Assembly (NCBI GenBank): GCA_902494535.1 | Contig: CABUTO010000001.1 | Coordinates: 48,707-112,706 of the forward strand | Source: an uncultured Collinsella sp. | GTDB lineage: Bacteria > Actinomycetota > Coriobacteriia > Coriobacteriales > Coriobacteriaceae | Reading direction: 5' to 3' | Length of the DNA stretch: 64,000 nucleotides | In this document: one piece after another, positions 23,886 through 34,832 of the stretch | How positions within the stretch are numbered: position 1 is the stretch's first letter | Layout of the letters: each line of letters opens with the position of its first letter | Position numbers and translations under genes: made by a program | Notes under the pieces: model-generated | Database searches by the model: none | What the model was told of the DNA's origin: nothing | Seen by the model: only the letters and a program-made list of their open reading frames with translations

Positions 23886-24818
23886 ATGGCTCGTCGTACG
23901 CCTTCACAACTGAATATGCTGCTCGCCGTCGATAAGCCGGTGGGCTGCACGTCCCACGATGTGGTCTCGCAATGCCGGCGCGCCCTCCATGAGCGGCGCG
24001 TCGGCCATGCCGGCACGCTCGACCCCATGGCATCGGGTGTCATGGTGGTGGGCGTGGGCCAGGCCACTCGTCTGCTGGGCATGCTCACGCTCGATACCAA
24101 AAGCTACGTCGCCGATATTTCGTTTGGCGCCGAGACGAATACCGATGACGCGGAGGGCGAGGCGGTCCGCACGGTGGCTGTTGCCAACGAGCTCCGCGAT
24201 CCTGCCTATGCCCGTGAGTACTTGGCCGCCATGCTGGGTCCGCAGATGCAGGTGCCGCCGGCGTTTTCGGCTATCTCGGTCAATGGCGTTCGCGCCTATA
24301 AGTCTGCTCGCGAGGGCAATGCGGTGGACCTACCTCCGCGCCCCGTCGAGGTCTATGCCGCCGACCTGATCGCCGTGGGCGGCGAGGGCGATTCGTGTGT
24401 GTGGACCGTGGCGTTCTCGGTGAGCAAGGGCACCTACATTCGTGCGCTCGCTCGCGACCTGGGCCGCGCCTGCGAGAGCGCCGCGCACATTTCCGCGCTG
24501 CGCCGCACGGCCTCCGGTGTTGTTTCCATTGGCGCCTGTCATGCGGTCGAGGAGCTTTCTCCCGAGTCCGCGGCTGGCTTTGCCCTGGATCCCATTGTGG
24601 CCCTGGGCGCCACCCGCGTTGACTTGCCGGGCAATCTTGCCGACGACCTGCTCTGCGGCCGACGCATTCCCGTTGAGCGTGCGCTTGCCGATTTCGATGC
24701 CTCGAAGGCGCCGTTTGCGTTGGTGCTCGATGGGGGACTCAAGGCGCTCGCCCGCATTGAGGGTGGCCGCTTTGTCATGGAGCACGTTTTTCCGCAGGCA
24801 ATCGGCGGTGTTCGATGA
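23886..24818 (+). CDS. truB: tRNA pseudouridine-55 synthase
   Basis: The 310-residue product carries the TruB catalytic motif GHAGTLDPMASG with the active Asp (near residue 47) and the KxxG motif LLAVDKPVGCTSHDVV at the N-terminus. KGTYIRALARDLG marks the second substrate-binding segment. It makes Psi55 in the T-loop of tRNAs. Its end overlaps ribF by four bases (ATGA-type coupling). Confidence 0.95.
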   Translation: MARRTPSQLNMLLAVDKPVGCTSHDVVSQCRRALHERRVGHAGTLDPMASGVMVVGVGQATRLLGMLTLDTKSYVADISFGAETNTDDAEGEAVRTVAVANELRDPAYAREYLAAMLGPQMQVPPAFSAISVNGVRAYKSAREGNAVDLPPRPVEVYAADLIAVGGEGDSCVWTVAFSVSKGTYIRALARDLGRACESAAHISALRRTASGVVSIGACHAVEELSPESAAGFALDPIVALGATRVDLPGNLADDLLCGRRIPVERALADFDASKAPFALVLDGGLKALARIEGGRFVMEHVFPQAIGGVR

Positions 24819-25822
24819 TGTTGTCCGCTCGCGAGCTCGCGCGTATCTTTTTCGCGGGCGAGTCGGACGAGGCTCGCATCGTTACTGCCGATACGTTTGA
24901 TGAGTGCGAGCACCTGGGTGCCACATCAATTGCCATCGGCGTGTTCGACGGCGTGCACCGTGGACACCAGGAACTCATCGAAGCGCTTGTCTGTGATGCC
25001 CGTGCCCATGGCTGTAAGGCGGTCGTGGTTACCTTCGATCCCGACCCGGATGTTGTGGTGAGCCCTTCGCCCGCTCAAAAATTGATGACGACGGCCGACC
25101 GTCTGCATGCCTTGGCTCAAACCGGGGTTGACGCGGTGGTGGCCGTTCCCTTTACGCCAGAGGTTGCGGCACTCGACCATGTTGGTTTTCTTGCGCTGCT
25201 GTCGCGCGTGGTTGACATTCGTTCGATTCGCGTTGGCAGTGACTTTAGACTGGGTCGTGGCGGTGCTTCTGGTGTTGCCGAGATGCGCGCCTGGGGTTCC
25301 GAGCACGGCGTTGACGTGTATGGTCACGACCTGCTTTGCGAGGGCGGTGAGGCTATTTGTGCCACCCGCATTCGTCATGAGCTGGGACAGGGCCATGTGG
25401 AGCTTGCTGCTGAGTTGCTCGGCCGCCCGTATATGGTGCGTGGCGGTGTTATTCGCGGCCGTCACGAGGGGGCTGGCATGGGCTTTCCCACGGCAAACCT
25501 GCAAGTTCCCGATGGTATTCAGGTGCCAGCCGACGGCGTGTATGAGGGTCTGGTGCTCGTCGATGACACCGTGTGGCCCGCTGCCGTGAACGTCGGCCTA
25601 CCGCCGACGTATGCCGACGATGCCGCTTCGGCGCATCTCGAGGCTAATTTAATTGGTTATACGGGCGACCTGTACGGCGCTTCCGTTTCGCTGGCGTTTA
25701 CGCGCTGGCTGCGTCCGTCGCGCGTGTTCGATTCGCTGGATGAGTTGATCGCGACCGTCGAGGGTAATATCGAAGATATTCGTCACAACTTGGGCGAGCA
25801 GGGGGTGAGCATCCGTGATTAG
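24815..25822 (+). CDS. ribF: Bifunctional riboflavin kinase/FAD synthetase
   Basis: The 335-residue product has an N-terminal nucleotidyltransferase domain with GVFDGVHRGHQELI (HIGH-like) and VTFDPDP, and a C-terminal flavokinase barrel with GRPYMVRGGVIRGRHEGAG and GFPTANL. It converts riboflavin to FMN and FAD. The truB-ribF order is common; unusually, the next gene is dnaG, which begins eight bases before the ribF stop. Confidence 0.94.
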   Translation: MMLSARELARIFFAGESDEARIVTADTFDECEHLGATSIAIGVFDGVHRGHQELIEALVCDARAHGCKAVVVTFDPDPDVVVSPSPAQKLMTTADRLHALAQTGVDAVVAVPFTPEVAALDHVGFLALLSRVVDIRSIRVGSDFRLGRGGASGVAEMRAWGSEHGVDVYGHDLLCEGGEAICATRIRHELGQGHVELAAELLGRPYMVRGGVIRGRHEGAGMGFPTANLQVPDGIQVPADGVYEGLVLVDDTVWPAAVNVGLPPTYADDAASAHLEANLIGYTGDLYGASVSLAFTRWLRPSRVFDSLDELIATVEGNIEDIRHNLGEQGVSIRD

Positions 25823-27920
25823 CGATGAGGAAAAAGACCAGGTACGCGCTGCGTCCGATCTAGTCGCCATCGTGCAGGAAACGGTTGAGCTCAAGCCCCG
25901 CGGCCATGAGTTTTGGGGCTGCTGCCCTTTTCATGGCGAAAAGACGCCGTCTTTCCACATTATTCCCGCCACGCAGGTGTGGCATTGCTTTGGCTGCGGC
26001 GAGGGTGGCGACGTCTTCACCTATATCATGAAGCGCGAGAACCTGAGCTTTCCCGAGTCAATTCGTTATTTGGCCGATCGCGCGGGTATTGAGCTGCATG
26101 ACACCGGAGATCGCCGCGAGCGCGGTACCAAGCGTGCCCGCATCTACGATCTGTGCGCCGAGACCGCCCAGTTCTACCACACCATGCTTATGCGCGGTAA
26201 GGATGGCCGTCCGCGCGACTACTTTGCCAGCCGCGGCATGGGTGGTGACGTCTGCCGCCGCTACTGCCTGGGTTTTGCGCCGGGCCGCAATATGCTGGTG
26301 TCGCACCTGTCCCAGGCGGGCTTTACCCCGCAGGAGATGATCGATGCCAATGTTGCCGTGTGCCGCGGGCGAGGGCAGCTTGCCGACCGCTTCTACGACC
26401 GCGTGATGTTTCCCATCTTTGACGAGCAGGGTCACAACATTGCCTTTGGCGGTCGCATCATGGGTGACGGCCAACCCAAGTACCTTAATACCGCCGAGAC
26501 GAGCGTGTTCCATAAAAAGCGAAACCTCTACGGCTTTAATTGGGCCAAGGAGTATATCGTCGCGCAGGATACCGCCATCGTGGTGGAGGGCTATACCGAC
26601 TGCATTGCCTGCTGGGAGGCGGGGATTAAAAACGTTGTCGCTACGCTGGGCACCGCGCTCACGGAGCATCACGTCAAGACGCTCACCCGTTTTGCCAAGC
26701 GCATCGTGTATATGTTCGATGGCGACGCCGCCGGTCAAAAGGCTGCCCGTCGCGCGATTCAGTTTATCGAGCAGGATTCGATGGATCTGCGCTGCGTGGT
26801 GCTACCCGACGGCAACGATCCCATGGAGTTCATCACGGCGCATGGTGGCGAGGCACTGCAGGCGCGCATCGACGCTGCCGAGCCGCTTATGGACTTTGTT
26901 TACCGTTCGCTGCAGGAGTCGAGCGACATCACCACGCCAGGCGGTCGCGCTAAGGCGCTGGAAGATGCGCTGACGCTTATCTATCCGCTGCGCGATAGCT
27001 ATATGATCGACACGTACTTTATCCAGATTGCCGACCTGTTGGGTTTGGATCTGGAGACCGTGCGTGCGAGCTCGGGCCGCGTGTTTCGCGACGTCGCCAA
27101 GCGCGAGGATGCGGAGCGCCGCCGCGAACAGAACTATGAACGCCAGCGGGCGCAGGCTGAGCGATCTGGTAGCGCGGGCGGTCGGTCGTCTGGCTCGCAG
27201 GGGACATCTCGTGGTGCTTGGGCATCGGGCGCGACTCCGGCCGTAGCGGCGCCGGTCGAGGAAGAACCGTACGACTACGTCCCGCTTGATGCCTATGGCG
27301 CTGCACCAGTGGAGGTCGTTGACGACTTGCCGCCAATCGATGTGCCCGATGGTGTGGGCGCTGTGCCTGTTGCTGATGGTTTGGGCGCACCGGCTGCGGC
27401 GCCGATGGTTCTTACCGATCTAGAGCGCAAGTCCTTGGCAGGGGAGCGCGAGCTGTTGACGATGCTCACGAGCTACCCCGACCTGTTCCGCACGTATGCC
27501 GACCGCATCTGCTCCATCGAGTGGGTTGACCCACGTCACGAGTCCATCGCATGGGCCGTTCTGGCAACGCCGCCGGGAACCGATCCTGCAGCCTGCATGG
27601 ATGCTGCGCGCTCAGTGTGTCCCGATGCGGCAACGCTTGTGAGTGCCGGGCGCATCTCGGCGACGAGCAAGCACCCCACCGAGACGAACATCGTGTTTAT
27701 GCTCGATACGCTCGAGCTCTACACCATCAAGCGCCGCATGCGTGCCGCACAGGCCAAGCTGCGCCAGGACCGTTCGCTCGATGATGAGGCCCGCCGCGCG
27801 CTGACCGTGCAGGCCGCGCAGGACTCGCAGCGTCAGCGCGAACTGCAAAAGTCGATCGGCGGCGTGGCGGACCCGTTCCGTTTGATCGGCCTGGAGGCCG
27901 CAGGCACCGAACAAGCCTAG
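25815..27920 (+). CDS. dnaG: DNA primase
   Basis: The 701-residue product starts at GTG 25815 inside ribF. The zinc-binding domain is CPFHGEKTPSFH...HCFGCGEGGDV (residues 37-66). The RNA-polymerase core contains a TOPRIM fold with VVEGYTDCIACWEAG and MFDGDAAGQKAA, the metal-binding acidic residues. A low-complexity Arg/Gln/Gly/Ala/Pro linker (about 430-540) leads to a C-terminal helicase-interacting region. It makes replication primers. Overlap with ribF suggests translational coupling, and rpoD follows about 110 bases later, a macromolecular-synthesis arrangement. Confidence 0.96.
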   Translation: MISDEEKDQVRAASDLVAIVQETVELKPRGHEFWGCCPFHGEKTPSFHIIPATQVWHCFGCGEGGDVFTYIMKRENLSFPESIRYLADRAGIELHDTGDRRERGTKRARIYDLCAETAQFYHTMLMRGKDGRPRDYFASRGMGGDVCRRYCLGFAPGRNMLVSHLSQAGFTPQEMIDANVAVCRGRGQLADRFYDRVMFPIFDEQGHNIAFGGRIMGDGQPKYLNTAETSVFHKKRNLYGFNWAKEYIVAQDTAIVVEGYTDCIACWEAGIKNVVATLGTALTEHHVKTLTRFAKRIVYMFDGDAAGQKAARRAIQFIEQDSMDLRCVVLPDGNDPMEFITAHGGEALQARIDAAEPLMDFVYRSLQESSDITTPGGRAKALEDALTLIYPLRDSYMIDTYFIQIADLLGLDLETVRASSGRVFRDVAKREDAERRREQNYERQRAQAERSGSAGGRSSGSQGTSRGAWASGATPAVAAPVEEEPYDYVPLDAYGAAPVEVVDDLPPIDVPDGVGAVPVADGLGAPAAAPMVLTDLERKSLAGERELLTMLTSYPDLFRTYADRICSIEWVDPRHESIAWAVLATPPGTDPAACMDAARSVCPDAATLVSAGRISATSKHPTETNIVFMLDTLELYTIKRRMRAAQAKLRQDRSLDDEARRALTVQAAQDSQRQRELQKSIGGVADPFRLIGLEAAGTEQA

Positions 27921-28030
27921 ATGTTGTGGTCAACCAGCGTATTCTCGCCTATATCCAGTCCTCTTTTTGGGTATAGACGTCAATGTGTGTGCTAAAGTAT
28001 TGAGTCCTGTGGACTATGAAGGGAGAATCT

Positions 28031-29380
<1,350 letters not shown>

Positions 29381-29391
29381 TCAAGCAAGAG

Positions 29392-29425
29392 GCGCCCTCA
29401 AGCACATCCGCTTGAGGGCGCTTTC
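29392..29425 (+). terminator. Intrinsic terminator behind rpoD
   Basis: Perfect 12-base stem GCGCCCTCAAGC with GCTTGAGGGCGC, six-base loop, then TTTC. Confidence 0.8.
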
Positions 29426-29429
29426 ATGT

Positions 29430-29483
29430 AGTCGTTGGGGACGTTCTTGAATGACTGGTCGTTTAAGAACGTCCCCAATGACT
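29430..29483. repeat. 19-bp inverted repeat downstream of rpoD
   Basis: AGTCGTTGGGGACGTTCTT and AAGAACGTCCCCAATGACT form a stem with one mismatch around a 16-base loop. No T-tract follows. The GGGGACGTTCTT core resembles dispersed GGGGAC-type repeats I associate with this lineage; only one copy is visible here. Confidence 0.6.
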
Positions 29484-29510
29484 AGGTCGGAAAATTTCTT
29501 AAAAAAGTTC

Positions 29511-29538
29511 TTGCCCTGAGCTGATTCGTCCGTATAAT
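29511..29538 (+). promoter_or_regulatory. Promoter of the tRNA-Asn genes
   Basis: TTGCCC (29511-29516), 16-base spacer, TATAAT (29533-29538), 31 bases before the first tRNA. Confidence 0.75.
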
Positions 29539-29568
29539 AAACTTCGTTGCTTGAGAGCACGCACCTAT

Positions 29569-29643
29569 TCCTCGGTAGCTCAATGGTAGAGCACGCGGCT
29601 GTTAACCGCGCTGTTGTAGGTTCGAGTCCTACCCGGGGAGCCA
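29569..29643 (+). tRNA. tRNA-Asn (GTT)
   Basis: A 75-base cloverleaf with encoded CCA. The acceptor TCCTCGG pairs with CCGGGGA, the anticodon stem GCGGC/GCCGC-type flanks the loop CTGTTAA (anticodon GTT), and the T-loop is GGTTCGAGTCC. It is identical to the copy at 29677. Confidence 0.95.
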
Positions 29644-29676
29644 GAATTTTTCAGCCCTTTCTGTTGGGCTTTAAAT

Positions 29677-29751
29677 TCCTCGGTAGCTCAATGGTAGAGC
29701 ACGCGGCTGTTAACCGCGCTGTTGTAGGTTCGAGTCCTACCCGGGGAGCCA
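29677..29751 (+). tRNA. tRNA-Asn (GTT), second identical copy
   Basis: Same 75 bases as 29569-29643, including CCA. The spacer of 33 bases contains a GCCC...GGGC hairpin. Both are probably co-transcribed and end at the terminator at 29757. Confidence 0.95.
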
Positions 29752-29756
29752 GGTTG

Positions 29757-29787
29757 TAAAACCCGTCGCTTATGCGGCGGGTTTTTT
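29757..29787 (+). terminator. Intrinsic terminator of the tRNA-Asn operon
   Basis: AAACCCGTCGC pairs with GCGGCGGGTTT (one mismatch), TTAT loop, six T residues. Confidence 0.85.
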
Positions 29788-29945
29788 CATGCCGCGATCG
29801 CTGTTCGCGAACGTTACCGTATCAACATTTCGTGTCGAGGATGTAATCCCGAGGCCCGCCACCTCAACATGGCGCGGTCGTTGTAGAATATTCCAATGAT
29901 TGCTCCCACGAGATGGTGCCGCGAGCACCAGATAAGGAGATTCTT

Positions 29946-30302
29946 GTGTCTGAGACCATTAACGGCAGCCTGAGCGTCTCGAACGACGTTATTGCCGATA
30001 TTGCCGGTTATGCCGCGATGACGTGCTATGGCGTCGTCGGTATGGCCGAACAGCTCCAGGGCGCCGAGAGCGTGCGCCTGCTTGCCGGTCAGCGCCTCCG
30101 CAAGGGCGTGCTTGTCTCCGCCGACGAGAACGGCCTTACGGTCGATCTTCACGTCGTGCTCGAGAACGGCGTCAACATGAAGTCCGTCTGCCACAATCTT
30201 TCGAGCTCCGTTGCCTTTACCCTGCAGGAGATCGCCCAGATCGATCCCGCCAGCCTTAAGATCGGCATCCATATCGACGCGCTCAAGAGCCGTCTGAACT
30301 AG
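29946..30302 (+). CDS. Asp23/Gls24-family envelope stress protein
   Basis: The 118-residue product starts at GTG 29946, six bases after AAGGAG. It is a compact single-domain Asp23 (DUF322) protein: GSLSVSNDVIADIAGYAAM, CYGVVGM, then VDLHVVLENGVNMKSVCHNL and an amphipathic C-terminal helix. It is upstream of a DAK2/FakA-like gene, the standard yloU-yloV neighbourhood. A role in envelope homeostasis is assumed from the family; the exact function is unknown. Confidence 0.92.
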   Translation: MSETINGSLSVSNDVIADIAGYAAMTCYGVVGMAEQLQGAESVRLLAGQRLRKGVLVSADENGLTVDLHVVLENGVNMKSVCHNLSSSVAFTLQEIAQIDPASLKIGIHIDALKSRLN

Positions 30303-30329
30303 CATCCGAAAACGGAGATTCAAATACCC

Positions 30330-31991
30330 ATGATTGCAAAGACCATTCGCACCTGTTTTCCGATCGCTGCGGCTGCCGTTTCCGACAAGGCCGAGGAGAT
30401 CAACAAGCTCAACGTCTTCCCCGTACCCGACGGCGACACCGGCACCAACATGTCGCTCACGCTCGCCTCGGTGACCAAGGAGCTTTCCGCCCTTCCCGCC
30501 GATGCCGATATGGAGGCCATCGCCGGCGCCATCACCCACGGCTCCCTGATGGGTGCCCGCGGTAACTCCGGAGTCATCACCTCGCAGATTCTGCGCGGCG
30601 TGGCCGAGGGTCTTGTCTCTGCCGACGAGCCTATTACGTCCGCCAACATTGCCTTCGCCTTCCGTCGTGCCGTCAAGGTTGCCTTCCAGGCTGTCCGCAA
30701 GCCCATCGAGGGCACGATCCTCACGGTCCTGCGCGATGTCTCGACCAAGGCCGATGAGTGCGAGAAGAAGAAGTTCTCGGCCGAGGATGCGCTCGATGCT
30801 ATCGTCGTCGAGGCGTACCAGTCCGTCGCCCGCACGCCCGACCTGCTGCCCGTTCTGAAGGAGAACGGCGTGGTCGACTCCGGCGCCTTTGGCTTCGCCA
30901 TCTTCCTTGAGAACTTTGTGGCTGCAGCACTTGGCCGCAGCACCGTTGTCGAGGATTTCTCCGCCACGTTTGATTCCGCTGTCTCTGCCCGCGACGCGGC
31001 CCTTGGTCGCGTTGAGATCGAGGCCAACGACGATTGGGAGGGCTCGGAGTTCCGCTACTGCAACGAGTTCCTGTTTAAGGCCGACGCCCCGTTTGACGAG
31101 GACGAGTGCCTTAAGTTCCTGGGTTCCATGGGCGACTGCGAGCTTCTCGTGGGCGCCTATCCCGACTACAAGATCCATGTGCACTCCAACACCCCCAACC
31201 TGGTGCTCGAGCACATGCTGCAGCTCGGTCAGATCTATGAGGTCTTTATCCACAACATGGAGATGGAGGCCCACGACCGTACCGCCAAGATCCACGAGGA
31301 TCAGGAAAAGGCCGCCGAGCCCGCCAAGGCGCTGGGCTTTGTCGCCGTTGCCGCCGGTTCCGGCGAGGCCGACATCCTCAAGTCCCTCGGCGTCGACGTG
31401 ATCGTGTCCGGTGGCCAGACTATGAATCCCTCGACCGCCGACCTGCTGGGCGCGGTGGACCAGGTCAACGCGACCTCGGTCATCATCCTGCCCAACAACG
31501 GCAACATCCGCATGGCCGCTGAGGCTGCTGCTTCAGCCTGCACCGACAAGAAGGTCGCCGTCGTTCCCACCAAGACCGTCCCGCAGGCCTTCTCCGCGCT
31601 GTTCGCGGTCCTGCCCGATTCCGAGCTCGAGGATGCCGTCGCCGCCATGGTCGACGCCATCAGCGAGGTCCGCGATGGCGAGGTCACCCGCGCCGTGCGC
31701 GACTCCAGTGCCTCTGACGGTTCTCCGATTCACTCCGGTGACGTCATGGGTATCATCGCCGGCTCCATCGACGTGGTCGGTTCCGACGTGAAGCAGGTCA
31801 CGCTCGACTGCATCAACCGCATGCAGGAGGAAGAGGAGGGCGACGCGCTGACGATTCTGGCCGGCGAGGAGCTGTCCGATGAGGCCTTCCAGGAGATCGT
31901 CGACGCTATCGAGGAGGCTCAGCCCGATCTGGAGATTGACGCCCATCGTGGCGAGCAGCCGCTCTATCCCGTGATCTTCTCGATCGAGTAG
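30330..31991 (+). CDS. DAK2-domain kinase, FakA/YloV family
   Basis: The 553-residue product has an N-terminal DhaL-like kinase domain with NVFPVPDGDTGTNMSLTL (metal-binding Asp cluster near residues 32-42) and HGSLMGARGNSGVI, a middle domain, and a DegV-like C-terminal domain with SGGQTMNPSTADLL and ILPNNGNIRMAA. FakA proteins phosphorylate fatty acids held by FakB (DegV) proteins. No fakB gene is in the window. recG follows 11 bases later, the usual yloV-recG order, alongside rsmD-coaD. Confidence 0.9.
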   Translation: MIAKTIRTCFPIAAAAVSDKAEEINKLNVFPVPDGDTGTNMSLTLASVTKELSALPADADMEAIAGAITHGSLMGARGNSGVITSQILRGVAEGLVSADEPITSANIAFAFRRAVKVAFQAVRKPIEGTILTVLRDVSTKADECEKKKFSAEDALDAIVVEAYQSVARTPDLLPVLKENGVVDSGAFGFAIFLENFVAAALGRSTVVEDFSATFDSAVSARDAALGRVEIEANDDWEGSEFRYCNEFLFKADAPFDEDECLKFLGSMGDCELLVGAYPDYKIHVHSNTPNLVLEHMLQLGQIYEVFIHNMEMEAHDRTAKIHEDQEKAAEPAKALGFVAVAAGSGEADILKSLGVDVIVSGGQTMNPSTADLLGAVDQVNATSVIILPNNGNIRMAAEAAASACTDKKVAVVPTKTVPQAFSALFAVLPDSELEDAVAAMVDAISEVRDGEVTRAVRDSSASDGSPIHSGDVMGIIAGSIDVVGSDVKQVTLDCINRMQEEEEGDALTILAGEELSDEAFQEIVDAIEEAQPDLEIDAHRGEQPLYPVIFSIE

Positions 31992-32001
31992 GCAACTGCC
32001 C

Positions 32002-34179
32002 ATGTCCGAGCTGTGCTCCGTGCCGCGCGTCTCGGAGCGCTTTGCCCAGAGCAATGCGCTCGACGAGGATATCGCGCGACTCAAATATGTTTCGGGTAAA
32101 CGTGAGGAGGCCCTTCGCCGTCTGGGAATTCGGACGGTGGGGGACCTCCTTCTCCATATCCCTCATCGATACCTCGACTTTACCCGTTCTTGGTCTATCG
32201 AGATGGCGCCCATCGGTACCGTGTGCACCATCATCGCCACGGTCGACCGTATCGTCCAAAAGCAGCCGCGTCCGCGCATGCAGGTGACCGAGGTCTCGCT
32301 TGTTGACGAGACGGGCGTGCTGCAGGTCGCCTTTTTCCGCCAGCCCTGGATTGCCCAGCAGCTTAAGCAGGGCGACCGCCTGGCCGTGATGGGCAAGGTC
32401 GAGTTTGCCTACGGCTTTAAGCAGATGGCCTCGCCGCACTTTGATAAGCTCGAGGACGGGCGTGCCGCAGGCACCATCCTGCCGGTCCATTACGTGAGTG
32501 ATGGCGTGAGCCAGGCGTGGATGCGCCGCATCGTAAGCGGCGCGCTCGAGGTCGTCGGCAATCCGTTCGATCCGATTCCCGCGCTGCTGCGCGCAAAGCG
32601 GAAGCTCATGAGCAATGCCCGCGCGTTGCGTTCGATCCACTTTCCCTCGAGCATGGCTGAGCGCGACATCGCACGCCGGCGTCTTGCCTACGAGGAGTGC
32701 CTCTACCTGCAGCTGGCGCTGCGTCTGCGCAACGACGGCGGCCTGGTCGATGTGGTGCCCTATGCCCACACTGCGGGCGAGCATCTGGGCGCGCTTAAAC
32801 AGGCCCTTCCGTTTTCGCTGAGCGACGAGCAGGAGGCCGCATTCCAAGACATCCTGCATGACATGTGCGATGGCGGGCGCGTGATGAACCGTCTGCTGCT
32901 GGGCGATGTCGGTACCGGTAAGACCGCCGTTGCCGCCTGCGCGCTGGCTGTGGCTGCCGATAGCGGCACGCAGGCCTGCGTTATGGCGCCCACGGGCGTG
33001 CTGGCGCGCCAATATGCCGATAAGACCGGCCCTCTGCTCTCGCAGGCCGGCATGTCCTGGGCACTTCTGACGGGTGCCACGCCGGCCGCAGAGCGCGAGC
33101 GCATCCATGCACAGCTGGAATCGGGCGAGCTTGACGTGCTCTTTGGCACCCACGCGGTTCTTTCGGATAACGTTGCGTTCAAGCATCTGTCGCTCGTGGT
33201 CATCGATGAACAGCACCGGTTTGGTGTGGGCCAACGCAACGCCCTGCGCGCGAAGGGGCCGGGTGCCGATCTGCTCGTTATGACGGCGACGCCCATCCCG
33301 CGTACGCTGGCGCTTTCGGTCTACGGCGATCTGGACACGAGCATCATTCGCCATCGGCCCGTCCCTGGTGCTGGCGTGACGACACGCGTGCTCACCGAGT
33401 CGAGCCGTGACCTCGCCTATGGCGCCATCCGCGAGGCGCATGAAAAGGGTCAGCAGGCCTACGTGATTTGTCCGCTCGTGGAGCCGAGTGACTCGGCCGA
33501 TGAGCTGGAAGACGTGCCCGGTATTGCTCGCGACGACGAGGGCCGCGTAACCGTCCCCGTGCCGCTGCACGATACGGCAACCGAGCTCGACCGACTGCGT
33601 CTTGCGTTGCCGGGGCTTACCGTCGAGCGCCTTCACGGCCGCATGCCGGCGGGGGAGAAGGACCAGGTTATCGATGCCTTCAAGCGTGGCGAGATTGACG
33701 TGCTCGTCTCGACTACGGTGGTCGAGGTGGGCGTCGACGTGCCTAACGCCACCGTCATGGTCATCGAGAACGGCGAGCGCTTTGGATTGGCTGCCCTGCA
33801 CCAGCTGCGCGGCCGCGTGGGCCGTGGCAGTGTGTCGGGCACGTGCCTGGTCATGACGCACTCCAAGGGCAACGGCGGCGCATCGGCGGCACAAGACCGT
33901 CTCCAGTCGCTCGAAAAGACCTCGGACGGCTTTACGCTCGCCCAGATGGACCTGCGCCTGCGCCATGAAGGCGAGATCCTGGGTTATCGCCAGCATGGTG
34001 GTGTGACCCTGCGCTTTGTCGACCTGGACGCCGACGAGGAGCTGATCGAGTGGGCCCATTTGGACGCGGTCGAGCTCTTGCGGTATGCTTGCAACCTTGA
34101 CTCTGTGGCGACGCGTCCCTTGCGCGACGCGGTCGCCATGCGTTATCGACATATCTTTAAGGAGGTCAGCGGAGGATGA
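32002..34179 (+). CDS. recG: ATP-dependent DNA helicase RecG
   Basis: The 725-residue product has the N-terminal wedge domain (OB fold around RMQVTEVSLVDETG), helicase motif I GDVGTGKTAVAA (near residue 305), motif II VIDEQHRFGVGQR (DEQH, near 400), motif III TATPIPRT, motif V VSTTVVEVGVDVPNA and motif VI HQLRGRVGRG. It remodels stalled forks and branched DNA. Its stop overlaps the rsmD start by four bases. Confidence 0.96.
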   Translation: MSELCSVPRVSERFAQSNALDEDIARLKYVSGKREEALRRLGIRTVGDLLLHIPHRYLDFTRSWSIEMAPIGTVCTIIATVDRIVQKQPRPRMQVTEVSLVDETGVLQVAFFRQPWIAQQLKQGDRLAVMGKVEFAYGFKQMASPHFDKLEDGRAAGTILPVHYVSDGVSQAWMRRIVSGALEVVGNPFDPIPALLRAKRKLMSNARALRSIHFPSSMAERDIARRRLAYEECLYLQLALRLRNDGGLVDVVPYAHTAGEHLGALKQALPFSLSDEQEAAFQDILHDMCDGGRVMNRLLLGDVGTGKTAVAACALAVAADSGTQACVMAPTGVLARQYADKTGPLLSQAGMSWALLTGATPAAERERIHAQLESGELDVLFGTHAVLSDNVAFKHLSLVVIDEQHRFGVGQRNALRAKGPGADLLVMTATPIPRTLALSVYGDLDTSIIRHRPVPGAGVTTRVLTESSRDLAYGAIREAHEKGQQAYVICPLVEPSDSADELEDVPGIARDDEGRVTVPVPLHDTATELDRLRLALPGLTVERLHGRMPAGEKDQVIDAFKRGEIDVLVSTTVVEVGVDVPNATVMVIENGERFGLAALHQLRGRVGRGSVSGTCLVMTHSKGNGGASAAQDRLQSLEKTSDGFTLAQMDLRLRHEGEILGYRQHGGVTLRFVDLDADEELIEWAHLDAVELLRYACNLDSVATRPLRDAVAMRYRHIFKEVSGG

Positions 34180-34832
34180 GAATCATCGGCGGCGAATGGC
34201 GCGGTCGTAAGATCGAGGAGCCCCGTGGTCGCGATGTCACCCGCCCCACGACTGATCGCGTGCGCGAGGCGTGCGCATCTATGGTCATGTCGGCATTCGA
34301 TTTCGATTTGGACGAGGTTCGTGTGTTGGACGCCTTTGGCGGCTCCGGTGCCTTAGGGTTAGAGATGCTCTCTCGTGGGGCCCGCTCGCTCACGACGTTT
34401 GAGATCGATCGCAACGCCGCGCGGCTCATTACCAAGAATATCGAGTCGCTCTGCCATGACCGTGCGCGTTGGCGCGTGGTCACGGGCGACATGCTGACGA
34501 GTGCCTCACGCGGTCGTGTACCGGGCGGCCCCTTTGATCTGGTCCTGCTCGACCCGCCCTATGCTTTTGGTGCCGAGCCGGTCGAGGAACTGCTGCAGAA
34601 TCTGGCCCAGCAGGGTCTGCTTGCGTCTGGCGCTTACGCCCTGTTTGAGCATGCCGCCGCCGATGCGGGCGCGCATCCGGCAGACTTTGAGACTGTACGT
34701 GAGAAGCGCTACGGCATTACCTCGGTCGACCTGCTCCGTTGGGTCGGCGATGACGATGGTGAGGGCGATAGCGCCGGCACCGATGCTGACAACAATGATG
34801 CCACGACGTTTCAGGAGGACGCCCATGAATGA
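34176..34832 (+). CDS. rsmD: 16S rRNA (guanine-966-N2)-methyltransferase
   Basis: The 218-residue product has the RsmD signature: MRIIGGEWRGRKIEEP at the N-terminus, TRPTTDRVREA, the SAM-binding VLDAFGGSGALGLE, and the catalytic LVLLDPPYAFG. The acidic C-terminal 25 residues are an extension beyond the usual fold. It overlaps recG upstream and coaD downstream, the classical rsmD-coaD pairing. Confidence 0.93.
   Translation: MRIIGGEWRGRKIEEPRGRDVTRPTTDRVREACASMVMSAFDFDLDEVRVLDAFGGSGALGLEMLSRGARSLTTFEIDRNAARLITKNIESLCHDRARWRVVTGDMLTSASRGRVPGGPFDLVLLDPPYAFGAEPVEELLQNLAQQGLLASGAYALFEHAAADAGAHPADFETVREKRYGITSVDLLRWVGDDDGEGDSAGTDADNNDATTFQEDAHE

Noticed and set aside
29569..29751. Integration (att) site at the tandem tRNA-Asn genes
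   Set aside because: Two identical intact tRNAs with a shared promoter and terminator explain the direct repeat. No integrase gene or partial tRNA fragment lies nearby.
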